Assembly (NCBI GenBank): GCA_015179025.1
Contig: WHUX01000129.1
Span: 93,210 to 157,209, forward strand
Direction of reading: 5' to 3'
Length of the DNA: 64,000 bases
DNA from: Terfezia claveryi
Taxonomy: Eukaryota > Ascomycota > Pezizomycetes > Pezizales > Pezizaceae
The notes under the pieces: model-generated
Databases searched by the model: none
What the model was told of the DNA's origin: nothing
What the model saw: the letters and a program-made list of their open reading frames with translations, nothing else
Position numbers and translations under genes: made by a program
Part shown: positions 1-12,780 of the stretch, in pieces
Layout of the letters: each line of letters starts with the position of its first letter
How positions within the stretch are numbered: the stretch's first letter is position 1

Positions 1-3000
1 TGATCTGGAGATACCAGAAATAGTACTTGCTTCTAGAGAGACTAAAGAAACTCAGAAGGAGATTAGTAGAAAGCTGTTTGGAAGTAAGGAAAAGGGTAAT
101 GGTAAGAGTATCTAGTTTAAAGAAGAAGAAAAAGGAGAAAATAAAACAGATATAGAAGAAATATCTGAAAGAGATATGCTACCTCTACTTAAAGATAAGA
201 AGAAGCTAGAACCTACTAAGAGGAGGAAGAGTCCTGATAAAAAGTCTAAAAAAAAGACTTCTAGTAAGACAGCTAGAAGTAGAAGTGAAGATCTAGGATC
301 TAGACCTAAAGGTAATGAGTTAAATAATCCTTCTGATAAAGCTAGAAAGAAAAGGTCTACAAAAGAACCTAGCCCTCACCACTTAGAATAGTCCAAGAAG
401 ACTAGTCAAACTATACTATTATAGCAGATTAGCAAATCTCTAGTAAAGACAGCAAATAAACTTGCAAAAATACCTAATCTTCTACATATTAATAGAATAT
501 CAAAAAAATAAAGAGATCAAACTACCTTTGATAATTATATATAACAGCTATAGAAGTAGGTAGAATATTAAGGAATAGATATTGTAAGCTGGAAAAGCTT
601 GGATAGAGCAAGCTTTATATTTAAAAGAAGTATATAGACTTGGTATAATTAGTATTATGCTGAGAAAACTGATATTGAAGACAAGAATTTCTATGAATTT
701 ATATTAAAACTAAGAGGGAAGCTTATCTCTATAGTAGAACCTAAAGTTATGTGGAAAAACTACTTAGCATACTATTAAAGGCTAGAAGTTACTATCATAT
801 AGTATGCACAGAACTTATAAAAGTTCAAAATTAAGTGCAAGGATCTAAATAGACAAGATATGATAAGTAATCATATACTTAAAATGAAACTGGTAAATAG
901 ATTAGTATCCTTACTTAGAGCTAAAGTCAAAAGATTAATCTTATATGAGTCAACCTTTGAGGAAATATTAAATAAGATTATAGTTTATGAGGATATATTG
1001 AAATAGGAGACCAAATCCTTGCAACAATACCAAAAGAAAAGTAATAAACAATAGGAACCTAGTAAGCCTATAGAATAGACTAAGTCAGAATTTAAATTAC
1101 CTGAAAAGGTAGCTAAAGGTATAGATAAAGTAGCAGGTAGGAAGAGTAGACCAAGAGGTCTTTATAGTAACTTTCCTAATGCCAAAAAGAATAAAACCAA
1201 GTATATGCCTTATAGTAAACAGTTAAAAAAGAGAAAAGAAGCTACAAGGATAGGGGCCTGCTATCATTGTAGGTAGAAAGATTACAGTTCAAGAGACTGT
1301 CCAAATAGAGAGGTATCTTCAGTTTACTAGTATATAGGATCTAGACTAAGAGTCAGAAGGTTCATACTTTACCAACCATATAGGCCTGGAACAAAATAGC
1401 CTCTATAAAAGGTAAAAACAGCTGATCAGAAAATTAATATTAAACAATAAAAGTTAGCTACACTTCAGGTTATGAGAAACCCTATTGACTCAAGGAAGTT
1501 CTTAGTGCCAAAAAGTTATAGAACTTGCAATATAGCTGAAATTAAAATTAATAAATATATTGCTTATGTACTATTTGATTTATACATATTAGGTGGAGAC
1601 CTAATATTAGCAAATCATTGTCAGCTATTTAATATACCCTTGAAAGAGATTAGTAAAAAACTCCTGGAAACTACAATTAAAGGCAACAGATTTCAAATAA
1701 CAAATACAGCAATAGTCACAGTAAATCTATAAGGGTATCAAGAAACTAGGACATTCTATGTAGCCAACTTAAAGGACTAGGATATTATATTTGGTAAACC
1801 TGTACTAAAGAATTATAAAGCAATTATGAATATTAAACATAATGCAATTACTATACAACCTACAGGTAGGATTAGGATTGATATTAATATACTTAAAACC
1901 AAGGATATACTTAGAAGAGTTACTACTATAGCCATAAATATAGGAAGGATAAAAGAGAATTGAGATGATAAAAAGGACTGATATTTTATATTAACTAAAG
2001 TTGAAGGTAGACTACTATATTATCCAAAGCTAACTTTAGTAGTATCCTAGATCCAGTATAACTTGGAAGAGGATTAAGAATAGTTATAAGAGTGGTTTGA
2101 CTTATCAGACTAGTCAGAGCTAGAGGAGGATGGAAGCTCTCCAGTTATTACAAATGCAGTTAATCTAGAAAAGGTGGAGTTTAATATATTTAAGAAATTT
2201 CCTGAACTATTTCCAGAAGAGAAACTAACTACATTGCCACTAATTAAAGAACCTTATGACATTATGTAACATAAAATTATAGTTCCTGATAGTGCAACTT
2301 AAAAACTTGTATATTATACAAACTATATAAGGTTTCTAGACTAAGTGATAGAAAAAATAAGGAGTGAGCTAGAATCTGGAGGAATAGGACTATCTAGCTT
2401 ACTAAATTATATTCTTATGTTTACACAACCTAAAAGAGATTTAGATAAGAATGGCCAGCAATAAGCTAGATTTTTATTATACTGTGTACCTAAAAACAAG
2501 CTACTACAAAAGGATAAAATACCTATGCCTAATATTAAGACAATATTGAACTAGATAGCTAGTAAAGAATTTATTTTAGTAGCTAAACTAGCAGATAGAT
2601 ATCACAATATTAGGCATACATATGAATCAGTAAAACATAGTACCTTTATAAATCATCTAGAGAAATTTGACTCACTAGTTACATAGCAAGGTGATTGTAA
2701 TATACCTACAACTATAATAAGGGCTATAAACTAGTTATTGAGGGATTATATTAGAAAAACTATCATAGTTTATTTGGATAATATTCTAATTGGAATAAAT
2801 ACTTTAGAGAAATATAAAGAAGTATTAAGAAGGATCTGTAGAATATTAGCCAAGGAAAAGTTTTTCTTTAATAAAAAGAAATGCTAAATCTTTGCTTTAA
2901 AGCTAAAAGTGCTAGGATTCATTATTAATAAGCAAGGGCTAGAAATGGATCCAGAAAAAATCAACTCAATTGCAAATTACCCTATCCCTAATTATAAAAA

Positions 3001-4800
3001 GAAATTACAGAAGTTTCTAGGGATAGTTAATTATTTAAGAAGATTTTGGTTATAATTGGGAGCTATAGCCAAACTACTATCAGAATTGTAAGAGTTAATG
3101 AAAAAGCACATATGGACTCCTTTATATAATAAGTTATTCAAGAAAATTAAGGAGTTAATAATGAGCAATAAAGTGCTCAAACCAATCAATCATGATTTAG
3201 TCCTTCTAATCTATTTAATTACAGATACTAGCAATATAGAGATTTCATGATGGATTGGCTAAATGAAGAATAGTATTATTAGGCTAGCTGAATTTTACTC
3301 TAGAAAATTGAATGATAGACAAATAACATATACAATAACTGATAAGGAATTATTAGTAATTGTTGACTTACTGAGGTATTTTAGGAGTAAACTATAGGGT
3401 CACAAAGTAATTATCTAAACATATTACAAACTCTTAGTCATATTAATAGATAGTATCTCTAAAAGTTAGATGAAAAGAAGGTGGCAAGAGACTATGAGTC
3501 AGTTTGACCTAATCTTAGAATATATTCAGGGAAAGGACAATCATATAGTAAATATACTGTCCAGAGGAGTATATAGTCTTCTTAAATCCTCCTCTACTGA
3601 ATAGTCTTCTTATTATACAATTGTCTTACTACTATAATATCTAGTAGTAACCAACTACCTTTCTATTCTTATATAAATTTTTAAGAAAACTCCTCCCCCA
3701 CTTTATTCTCTATTACCAACTATGCCTACTTTCCTAATCCAACAGCTCAGGATTAAAGGAGCTACTAGGAGACTAGTAACTCTATCAGTTCTTAGAAGAA
3801 ACTCTCCCAATACTATTAATGGGAGAAGTAGATTCCCTCCTCTCTAGATCACTACTACCAATCTCCTATAAAGACCTATGTAGGAGGTTGATAGTACTAG
3901 GCCTATCTAGTAGGATAGGAATGGCCTGAATACAATTTTTAAGACTAAAAGGTACCAACCAATAGTTAAAGATGATTCTGACCCTGAGATATCTAATATT
4001 AGGGAAAGAAATTTCAGGCTTAGATAGCTCTAGTAGGAGCTAGTAGTAGTCCAAACTGCTGCTACCACTACTAGGGCCCAAGTCTAATAACAACAATAAG
4101 AGAGTGAAGAGAGTGGAAGATCAGTTACAAGAAAACCTAAGTTTGAAATAGTAATTAATAAAAGTTATAGTACTGTCTCTCCTTCTACCCTTGCTGCCTC
4201 TAAGGTAGAGGACACATAAGAATGGACTCTTATGGATAAGTCCTCTAACTTAGATGAACTTGAGGAATAAGAAAGAGCTAGAGAACCCATGAATACAGAA
4301 TAAATGGAATAGTCCTTAAGAAGGGCTGACAAGGGTTTTATGGTTATGGAAAACTTTTAATAGTAGAACTCTACACTTGAAAGTACTTTGAAGAGAAGAG
4401 CAGCTTCACCTAAGTATAAGGATGAGGCAGATAACAAGAAGGTGCACTTTCAGTCTTCTTCCCCACTAGGAGCCTCATCTGTATCCTCTGTCAGTACCTT
4501 TTCTAACACCTTTACTAAGGAGCCAATTCCCTTCTCTTCCTACAATAAAACTTAAGCTTAAGAGTTATGTTTCTAATGTAGTAAAGTAGGCCATAAATAT
4601 ACCTAATACAATAACAAAGATCCTGGTATAAATTTTTATAACAAATGTTAGAAATTTGGATATTTTAAAGAGGATTGTCCTAGACACATGAGATTTTCTC
4701 CTCCTAAATGCACTAACTGCATAGAAACTACTCACCTCAGCAACAAATGCCCCCTTGATAGCAAACTGTATCCACTACCAAAAGAAACTATCAAAAAGTA
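1..4800 (+). pseudogene. Relic A gag-protease-RT-RNase H-linker polyprotein, degenerate
   Basis: One reading frame can be followed from gag to beyond RNase H without a shift. A gag zinc knuckle sits at 1259-1300 with its His codon read as Tyr (TAC at 1283). A weak protease region covers 1460-1900. RT covers about 2240-3080; the YLDD box at 2771-2782 reads YLDN, a G-to-A change that would abolish catalysis. RNase H covers about 3190-3600 with a recognisable KELL(V/A)I motif. The same frame continues through a linker of roughly 500 residues holding three CCHC knuckles: 4568-4609 (last Cys read as Tyr), 4637-4678 (first Cys and the His read as Tyr) and 4709-4750 (intact). Many in-frame stops make it non-functional. 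Confidence 0.82.
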
Positions 4801-5289
4801 TAACATATATAACTAAAATGGTCACTGGTTCTACTTATGCTCAAAACTCCTTAAAGTAACTATTATAGAAGGAAAAGAGATACCCAGATACAAGTATTAT
4901 TTTAGCTATTATAACTAAAACAAGAACTTTGTCAATTCCTATAATACTAGGAAAAACAATTTAAAGGCTCTTAATAAGCCTATTCATAATAGTGATTACT
5001 TGAAAAAGACTCTGAAAGTTTAGGATAATAAGGAAAAAAGTATGGAACTAGATTTAGTAATTGCTAAGTGGATAAGAAATCATAAGTTAAAATAGTATTA
5101 TAGAAAAGAGTTAGAAAAAGATATAGTATTTGGACTACTTTACTTAAGAGTTAAGAAGAGAGAACAAGTACTTATAGTAAAAGTACAGGATAGATTTAAA
5201 TACTTGCTAAAAAATTTTGCTCAGAGGATAGTTATTTCTAAAGGACTATAAGTTAAAAGTAACCCTGCCTCTGAAAGCTCTTATTTAAT

Positions 5290-6820
5290 AAGTATATGTC
5301 ACTACTAGATATAGAGGCCTTATAAAAATAGTACATAAGCTTACAAGTAAGTATATCTTTAAGGATTTTTATAAGCAGGTTAAATAATTTGTGAGGAGTT
5401 GTAAAACCTACCAAATTACTAAGGGATCTATATAGAAACCCCTTAGATTTTTTACTCCTCTGAATGTACCTACTAGGCCATAAGGTAGTATAGCCATAGA
5501 TTTTCTTAGTATAGAACCTGTTATGATTTCATATACTAAATTTACTCTTGGTTATAGAACTCCTAAAGATGACAAGTCTTATATATTATTATTTCATAAG
5601 TTATTGGTTATAACTGACAAGCATTCTGATTTTACATTTCTACTGCCTATTGTAGATAATATTAATATATTAGGGGTTATTTATATCTTTGAAAGATTCA
5701 TTAAGTCTAATATGGGATTTCCTTATAAAATGGTTTTTGACTAAGACCCCTTATTTATATTTACTATATTTAAAGATTGGATATAGAAGAATAGAATTTT
5801 ATATAAAGTATCTTCCACCTATTACCTTTAAACTCATAGAATTAGTGAAAGAAAGAATAGGACAATTATTCCTATATTTGTAGCTAAGAAGCTAGAACTG
5901 GGAATGAATTGGGTACAAACTACACTTTTTATTTTAATAGAGGTAAATATAAGAGTTAGTGCTATAAGAGGACTTTCCCTTTGTTTTACTAAGCTAGAAT
6001 ATTAGCCAAATTTGTGAGCACCCATTCTACCTCATCCTATACCTACCTACTGAAACTCTGCAACTAGATTTTACTAGGTTGTTGAGAAGCTTACTAAGGC
6101 AAAGAAGGACCAAATTTAGTAAGCTAACAAATATAGCATAGCCTCTCCTGATTACCAAATCAATAATTAAGTAATGCTATGAACAAAAAACCTACTAGTA
6201 AGATATATCGGAAAAACAAATAGTTTGTCTGTAGAGTCTTTAGAGATAGTAATATTACTAGAGGTACAGTATGTCTCTATAATTAGCAGAATATCTCCTA
6301 GTATCTCTTGGAGATACAAGAAGATACTAAGAGATATATGAGAGACACTTAGGAGATATCTGGAAGATACAAAAGATACAAAAGATATAAGAGACAACTC
6401 TGTCTCCTAGAGATACTACCTGGTATTCTATTACTACTTTTTTCTTGCTGATATACTATACTTCCAAACTATCCCCTAAATTAATAGGCCCCTTTACCAT
6501 TACCAAATATTTACCTGGGAGTCAAAATACTAAACTTGACTTCACTGACTTCCTTGACCTCAATAATATTAACAATTCCTTCTATATCTCACTTCTCAAA
6601 CTCTTCTTCCCTAATCCAATACAACTATTCCCCTCTAGGACTCTAGATCTTCTAAGACTAGTTAAGGAAGAAAGATATAAGGTGAAAAGGATTTTAGAAT
6701 TTAAATCTCAACTTAGAATAGGGAACTTTAGTACAAGGTTAAATAGAAGAGATGGCCTCACAAGTATAATAAGTAGGTACATATTGATGGTGTTGATAAG
6801 TTATTGAAAAAGCAATTCTA
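5290..6820 (+). pseudogene. Relic A integrase and chromodomain, degenerate
   Basis: The frame shifts once between about 5280 and 5349. The zinc-binding region follows (near 5395-5415, SCKTYQ, where the second Cys reads as Tyr). The catalytic core is at about 5480-5850: the first Asp lies in the VITDKHSDF stretch (5616) and the second at 5739. After an inserted GAGATA-rich stretch, the post-integrase region resumes at about 6445 with KLSPKLIGPFTI. A chromodomain-like segment reads across 6690-6817 after a local frame change, with TAG in place of Trp codons. The chromodomain is expected to steer integration to particular histone marks in live relatives; this copy is dead. Confidence 0.78.
6190..6425 (+). 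repeat. GAGATA-rich insert with small hairpin inside relic A
   Basis: About 230 bp rich in GAGATA or TATCTC interrupts the post-integrase frame of relic A. It contains a 15-bp inverted repeat with one mismatch (6291-6305 and 6323-6337). No target duplication was found, so it may be expanded simple sequence rather than a transposon. Confidence 0.5.
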
Positions 6821-7107
6821 GTTGACTGGTATTAAGCAAGCAACTTACAAAAAGAGAAAGATTGGTAAGCATAAAGTTAGAAAAAATAGAATAAGAAAGG
6901 AAATTCTAGATATGATTAATAAGGAAAGAGAAAAAGTTCTTGCTCCCCCTATTTTATCCAATGCAGTCAAGATTAACAAAGGCAAATAAAAAGAGATGGA
7001 CTTATCCTAAATGATACTTAGACATTTCTTTGAAGAAAGATAGCTATAAGAGATAATTAGTTAGTATTTTAATAACATTACTATTATTAAGGATTTCACA
7101 TAGAGGT

Positions 7108-7843
7108 TAGTGTGCGCACCGAGGCGATTTTTCCCTGCGTCGCCTCGCCAAGACTCGCGCCAATGGCCGAGTTTTGCTCAAGCCTCCAACTCGGCGAGTC
7201 GGCTCTATGTCGCTCTGAATTACTCGGGCCAGCGCCGAGTAGCCATCGACTACTCGCCAAGCCTTAGTATCATCTACTGATGTATATTGCTTGACTGGAG
7301 GACCAGTTTCTTATATAATTCGTTCAAATTTAACTGAACACACCACAGATTGCTTGGATTAAAGCGATTCATTTTATAGAATCAGAGTGTGTAGAAATTG
7401 ATGAGGTATCAACATGTAATTCACATTAGTATGCAAGGCAGGGTAAGATTATACAAGAGAACACGGGGGAATGGACGGAAGGTTAGCCACTAGTAGAACG
7501 CAGTTGAGAAATAGCAGTAAGGATTAAGCGGGAAGGAAAAGTTCAAGTCCGTAACAGGAAGAGGAATCCATGACAGGCGGGGCAATCCGTATAGGAGGAC
7601 GGATCTGTGACAGGAGGACGATCCATGACAGGAGGAGTGATCCATGACAGATAATGGAGAAAACATGAAACCAAGACCAAGGTGAAACATAGGTAACAAT
7701 TCTTGACAAGACTCGGTCAATCACTGAGTAGTCTCCGAGTTGGTGGTGAGTTGGCTTCGGAAGAATGGGCGTCAGTGCGAGTCGGTACTGAGTAGGAAAA
7801 ATAGTAGTAGAACTCGCCTCGACTCGAGCCGATGCACACACTA
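7108..7843. mobile_element. hAT-like non-autonomous inverted-repeat element 1
   Basis: The element starts TAGTGTGCGC and ends GCACACACTA, so its termini are inverted repeats. The 8-bp flanks ATAGAGGT (7100-7107) and GTAGAAGT (7844-7851) match at six of eight positions, both differences being A/G. An 8-bp duplication and termini fitting YARNG are hallmarks of the hAT superfamily. Both ends are GC-rich and crowded with ACTCG or CGAGT motifs in both orientations, as expected of subterminal transposase-binding repeats. The middle (about 7550-7660) holds a minisatellite of 18-19 bp with core ATCCATGACAG. It has no transposase and would need one in trans. Confidence 0.82.
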
Positions 7844-8007
7844 GTAGAAGTACAATAATATCAGGTATGATATAGGAGCAAGTGGTAGTAACACCTATAT
7901 GGATAGAAACAATAGGTATTATAGATTGAATATTAGTTACTAATATACATAAATTCATACTTCTATTTATTTCTTAGAATAGAAGGTTTATCTAAATAGG
8001 GAGGTAT

Positions 8008-8455
8008 ATAAGGAAGTGGCATACTTATCTCTTATAAATAACCCTCTACCTTACAAATGTATTTCTTATATATTTCTTACTCAGTAAGCATCTTAAAACA
8101 TATAATATTGTATGCTGTCTGCCTTACTAATATTTTACATGTTATTATATACTTTCATATATAAAAGTTTAGAAAAGACTTAATCTGTTTTATACTAAAT
8201 AGTATTTAAAAGTACTATCTAGAACCTTCTATTGTATAAATTTCAAATCACATAAAAGTCAGATGATAGTGTATTACCTCAGCACTGCCTTAATACTACC
8301 CTATTTAGAATATATATAATCTCTGGTAACTCCCTTCAGTTAGATAGATAGTTAGAACTCAGAACATAGTTAGAATACAATCAATATAGAAGTTTTACTA
8401 GTTAATATCTAAAAGTGCCTTTAGCACTTCTATACTACTTTACCTATTACAGTAA
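8008..8455 (+). repeat. Diverged LTR, possible 3' LTR of relic A
   Basis: The stretch around 8230-8340 (ATTTCAAATCA, then CAGCACTGCC, then CCCTTCAGTT) matches in order the 645-bp LTRs at 12781 and 13930. A purine tract (AAATAGGGAGG) precedes it near 7998, as before a 3' LTR. The ends are too diverged to fix. Confidence 0.5.
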
Positions 8456-8559
8456 TCTTATACTATTGGTAATAACTTTAATAGTAAGGATTAATAATAT
8501 ACTATTAGTAATCTACTTTGTAGTATCCATTACTAGACTGAGATTATCTAATTAGATTA

Positions 8560-8820
8560 GATTGTCTTATCTAATCTATTCTAATTCTCCAGCCACTTTT
8601 TATACATACTTACACTTTATCAAGTTTCCTTTAGCAATGTATTATACTAAAGTATGTAAGCTAACTTGAGAGAATATACAGGTAAACATGGATTCATTGT
8701 TTAATAGTTAGGTCCAGATCCCTACAATACTCTATATTGCTACATTTTATATAAGATTATCATTATCACATCTAGGCCACCAAGTTTATTGCCACCTTTA
8801 ACTAGCTAACATATAAGAAT
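8560..8820 (+). repeat. Duplicate of the sequence upstream of the H3-like gene
   Basis: This segment aligns along its length with about 53230-53460, for example GGTAAAC(A/T)TGGATTCATTG and ACCAAGTT(T/C)AT. It stops at CTAACATATAAGAAT, where a hAT-like terminus begins. The other copy continues from CTAATATATAAGAA into the ARTKQ-encoding start of the H3-like gene, so 53460 acts as a paralogous empty site. Confidence 0.7.
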
Positions 8821-9440
8821 TAGTGTGCATCTTAAGGTGATTTTTTCTCAAACCACCTCACTAAAACTTGCACTAATGAGTTGGTTTTTCTCTACTCGTC
8901 TAACTAGTGAGTTGGTTATTCACTACTCTAAATTACTAGGGCTAGCACCTAGTAGCTAATAAGTACTTACTAAGCCTTAGTAATATTGATCTAGTACTTG
9001 TGCTAGTGCCTGACTCTAGATAAGTTCTTATATATATTATATATAATTTGAGTTAGATTTAACTTAGTATACTATCATTGTTATGGATTTCTTACATGTT
9101 ATGGATTTCTTGCATATTACGGATTACCTCTACTATTATAGATTGCTTGCACTGTCATAGAATTGTCACCATTTCTCACAGTTCTATAGTTGTTATGGAA
9201 TTGTCTAAAGTTGTTATAGAATCAACTCAAGTTATTATGGAATCAACTCAAGTTGTCATAGAATCAACTTAAGTTATCATGGATTCCTGAGATATTACAG
9301 ATTACTCCTTGCCATGGAATTCTCTCAAGTTGTCACAGATTCCTTAGTTGTCATGGAATGCTTCTTGTCATAGAATTCTCTCAAATTGTCATAGAATTTA
9401 ACTTGTAATGGAATTCTCTCATTTTGTAACACAACCTTAC
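8821..9440. mobile_element. hAT-like element 2, one terminus recognisable
   Basis: The left end TAGTGTGCAT and the next 150 bp are an AT-shifted version of the terminus of element 1 (CACTACT, ATTACTAGGGC, CTAGCACCTAGTAGC correspond in order). The interior (about 9070-9440) is a decayed tandem array which, read on the opposite strand, gives ATCCATAACA and related units, the same core as in element 1. I could not find the right terminus or a matching duplication. Confidence 0.65.
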
Positions 9441-10149
9441 TAACTCAAAAATTGTAATAGTTCCTTCATGCTATCTGCCATTTCTAATCATAACCTTATT
9501 CATGAACTTCCTTTACTTCTGAAAATCCCATGACCCAATTACAACTTATAAAACAATTACATTAAATATACAAATGAATCTAATTCCAACTTCCTTCATT
9601 CTAACTTCCTTCTTCCCTAATAGACAATATATTAAAAAAGAATAGAAAATACAACTAAAAAAAAATGCTATCAACAAGCCTACACTCTTTTCCCTAAAAT
9701 ATAATACAAGCTAAAAAATAATACTACTATTAACCTTACTCTTTTCACTCTTCTATTTCTACCTCTATCTTTTTCCTTACATGTCTATATATTCAGTCCT
9801 ATATTACTCTAAATAATATGAGCTATTCTTAAGCCTGCATACAAATAAATTACTTTCTGTAATCTTGTTCTTGCCCTTATCAGATTATTCATTACCTTCT
9901 ATCAACTCAGAGTATAAAAAATATGCAAAGCTTAATTTAATAAAACATGTTTAACAATCTTCCTAAGCCTATAATATAAAATCTTATCTTTGAAATGATC
10001 CTTCAATTACCTGTTGTTTTCCTCCTTGTTATCCCCATCCCTCCGATTGTTCTCCTTCCTTATCAGAAGATAAGGAAGAAGACAATGACAAGGTTCTTGT
10101 TCTAATACTTCTTCTAGATTCTGATAAAGAAGTATCAGGCCCAATAGGA
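9441..10149. other. AT-rich stretch, no gene seen
   Basis: Low-complexity AT-rich sequence with no frame that resembles a protein and no clear repeat boundary. Confidence 0.6.
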
Positions 10150-10570
10150 GCTGCTGGTCTTGGTTCTGGTGCTGGCACTAGTTCTGGTACTAGTGCTAGT
10201 TCTAGTGCTAGTACTGGTACTGATGCTCATGCTTATACTTATACTTATGCAAGTGCTTGTACTTGTACTCATGCTTGTGCTCATGCTCATGCTCGTGTTA
10301 GTACTGGTAATAGTACTAGTTCTAGTGCTGGTGCTGGTCCTAGTACTATTGCTGGTCCTAGTCCTAGTGCTGGTACTAGTACTTATGCTAGTACTAGTAC
10401 TAGTATTGGTGCTGGTACTGGTACTTGTGCTAGTGCTAGTGGTGGTTCTAGTGCTAGTTCTAGTACCAGTTTTGGTACTTATGCTTGTGCTAGTACTGGT
10501 ACTGGTTCTGGTACTGGTGCTGGTACTTGTTCTTATGCATCTGCTGGTTCTAGTATTGCTGGTAGTGGAT
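10150..10570 (+). repeat. Hexanucleotide minisatellite (GGTACT/AGTGCT type)
   Basis: About 420 bp of six-base steps of the form (G/A)(G/T)T(A/G)(C/G)T, such as GGTACTAGTGCT. Because the step is a multiple of three it stays open and would encode only alternating Val and Leu, so I do not treat it as a gene. Confidence 0.85.
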
Positions 10571-11094
10571 AGAAAAATGGTGTATATATGTGGGTCACAT
10601 TACCTTCAGATAGCCAATTCTCTTCTACTTGATACTACAACCTCATATCTCTATAAAGAATTGTTTAGCTTAGTAGGTTTTGCTTCCTACTTTAGGTTGC
10701 CAAAAGGTTATCACTATTGTATCAGCCATATTAGTATTATTCTAACAATTTTTTACTCACCATCTATACCTTATTACCTATAAAAAATTCATATATATAT
10801 GCCTCATTGACTCTTAAAAGTATTTGTCATACGAATTCCAAGTCTTTCAATATTGGTCCATCCCCCAAAAATCCTTGGCATAGTATTGTATTCATTGTTT
10901 ACATCTTGTACAATTTCTCTGCACAACTATCAAATTATAGTCTTCAGTATTATTAGCTTTACACTACTCTATTGTTTCCATATTTGTCTGACAATAGCTA
11001 CTGACCATATACTTAGTATTCTAAGGTCAAATTGAACTAGCATTGAGCTAAAGAGTTCTTATATCCTCGATTGACCCTTCTTCTACTAGGAACT
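10571..11094. other. AT-rich stretch, no gene seen
   Basis: No convincing reading frame. The short open stretches have no recognisable domain and are expected by chance in such sequence. Confidence 0.5.
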
Positions 11095-11345
11095 GCTCTA
11101 GCCTGTGAGCCTATGGTGGGGGCCACTTAGGGAGTGGGGACTATTACTAGAGCCACTTCGAGTGCAGCTACTTGGAGTACAGCCACTTGGGATATAGCCA
11201 CTTGGGGAAGGAAAACTATTGCTGGAGCCACTTTGGGTATGGCCACTTAGGGTACTACTACTTGGAGTGTGGCCACTTGGAGTGTAGCTATTGGGGATGC
11301 GGCCACTTAGAGTGGGGGTACCTAGAGATGTAGGACTGTCACTGG
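11095..11345 (+). repeat. Minisatellite, GCCACTTGGG core
   Basis: Repeated units of roughly 16-18 bp built on GTGTGGCCACTTGGAG, with several interruptions. The array is more GC-rich than its surroundings. Confidence 0.75.
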
Positions 11346-11989
11346 GGTACTATAGTCTTAATATTGCTGGATTTCTATTTTGTTTACACCATTATATCTA
11401 TATGTAAAGGTGAGTATAATATGTATCTACGGGTAAATATTATCTATATCTAGGAGTAAGTGTTATTTTTAAACCTGAAGGTTATAGAAGTCGGAGATTC
11501 GAAGAATCTGAGATTTAGGATAGTAAGTTTGCTTATATATATATATTCTTGAGAGTATGCAATATATTACAAATAGGCCAATGAGCTCTAAAACAAAATA
11601 TAATTCATTATTTCTCTCTATCTTCACTAATTTGTATTGGCTGTCATCAGTTAGCTCACTAGGAATAAAGGGAGGAATAAAAAAATATACCTTTTAATAT
11701 TTTAGACAGAACAAATACTAGCATTAGACAAAACAAAAACAGATATAAAATACCTCTAGCATAAGCCCAAAACAAAGCTAGTAGACATCAAAAAAATATA
11801 TAAAGAAAATACTATCAGTCTGTAGTAGATATCAAAGAAATATATAAAAATAAAAACTATTGCATTACCCCACCTTGTAAACATGCAAAAAAAAAACTTG
11901 CATCAGCATATAGATATCTAATATATATGTAATAAAAGACCCAATAAAATATACAATTAAAGATACAAAAATAGTAGTACAATTACATT
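11346..11989. other. AT-rich stretch with short internal duplication
   Basis: Contains an approximate duplication (CATCAAAAAAATATATAAAG near 11785 and ATCAAAGAAATATATAAAAA near 11828). No gene seen. Confidence 0.45.
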
Positions 11990-12766
11990 TTAGAAAGTTG
12001 ATAATAACTATTTACAGCATCTGTAATAAGTTTCCTATCCATGACCAGTCTTTTATCTATGGCAGTAAAAACAAATCCAAATATTTTCTATTTTGCTCCT
12101 TGCTCCCTAATCAACTTTATCTTTATCTTCACCCTCTTCCTTATCTATATCTTCTTTCTCATTTTCTTCCTATTATCACCTATAACTTACTTCTCACATT
12201 TGTCCTCTTAATTGTTATTAGTAGTTGTTATTGCAATACCTCGATACAAAATCTACTGATATACTTATTTATTGACTTCAGTATTATCCTTCTCAATAGA
12301 GTTACTATAATCCTTATCTTTTGTGCTCCTTTTAAGAAATTCAGTAGGCCTATCTTCACCAAGTACTAACAACCCCTTTCCTCATTTGCTGGAGTCAGAT
12401 TTAGTTAGTTGAGCTTCTTCTTCTTCAGTAGAATACTCCAAAACTTCCTATCTACCTCATAGTCCTTTATATTTATCCTTATCTTACTTGTTGGATTTGT
12501 CATTACAATCTTATCTACTGGTAAGTAAAGTTCTTTATATCAAGTGTGAGATAGATCAAGTGTGAGAATATACCTACCTTTTCAATATCCATCTCAATAT
12601 CCTCATCACTTAAGCAATCGTCAGCACCTCCCTTGGCTAATTCCTTTTGAATAGTTAGTATTCGACTCTTAGGTATATTAGGGCCTTTTTCACTAGTTTT
12701 ATTAGCACCTGTATCACTAGTTATGTTGGCACCTGTATTACATATAGCTCTAGAGATGGGTGTCAA
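11990..12766 (-). pseudogene. Acidic-tail protein pseudogene, copy 1
   Basis: Read on the minus strand, the open part (12766-12515) contains GGADDCLSDEDIEMDIEK. A GTAGGT splice donor follows directly, and TTACCAG some 60 bp later could be the acceptor. Further downstream the strand encodes EYSTEEEEAQLTKSDSS and then an acidic Glu/Asp/Lys tail, with stops. The copy at 50838-52550 has the same order: GGTEDCLSD, a Ser/Glu-rich stretch, then a Glu/Asp/Lys tail. The shared order supports common ancestry. I do not recognise the family; the hydrophilic, acidic composition fits a nuclear protein but that is a guess. Confidence 0.6.
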
Positions 12767-12780
12767 GACTAGTGGAGTTG

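Larger units (their letters stand above)
1..8455 (+). mobile_element. Ty3/gypsy relic A (chromovirus), decayed, nested hAT-like insertion
   Basis: A long decayed gypsy element runs left to right: gag, protease, reverse transcriptase, RNase H, a long linker with zinc knuckles, integrase and a chromodomain. Its 5' LTR lies outside the window. A hAT-like element occupies 7108-7843, and a diverged LTR at about 8008-8455, preceded by a purine tract, may be its 3' LTR. Stops fall mostly where CAG, CAA or TGG would be expected, so decay looks like C-to-T change on both strands rather than random loss. A second copy of this family lies on the minus strand at 62505-63459. The order RNase H before integrase and the terminal chromodomain place it among chromoviruses. 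Confidence 0.85.

Noticed and set aside
10160..10783. 207-residue Val/Leu repeat frame that could look like a membrane protein
   Set aside because: Most of it is a six-base simple repeat; composition alone explains the hydrophobicity.
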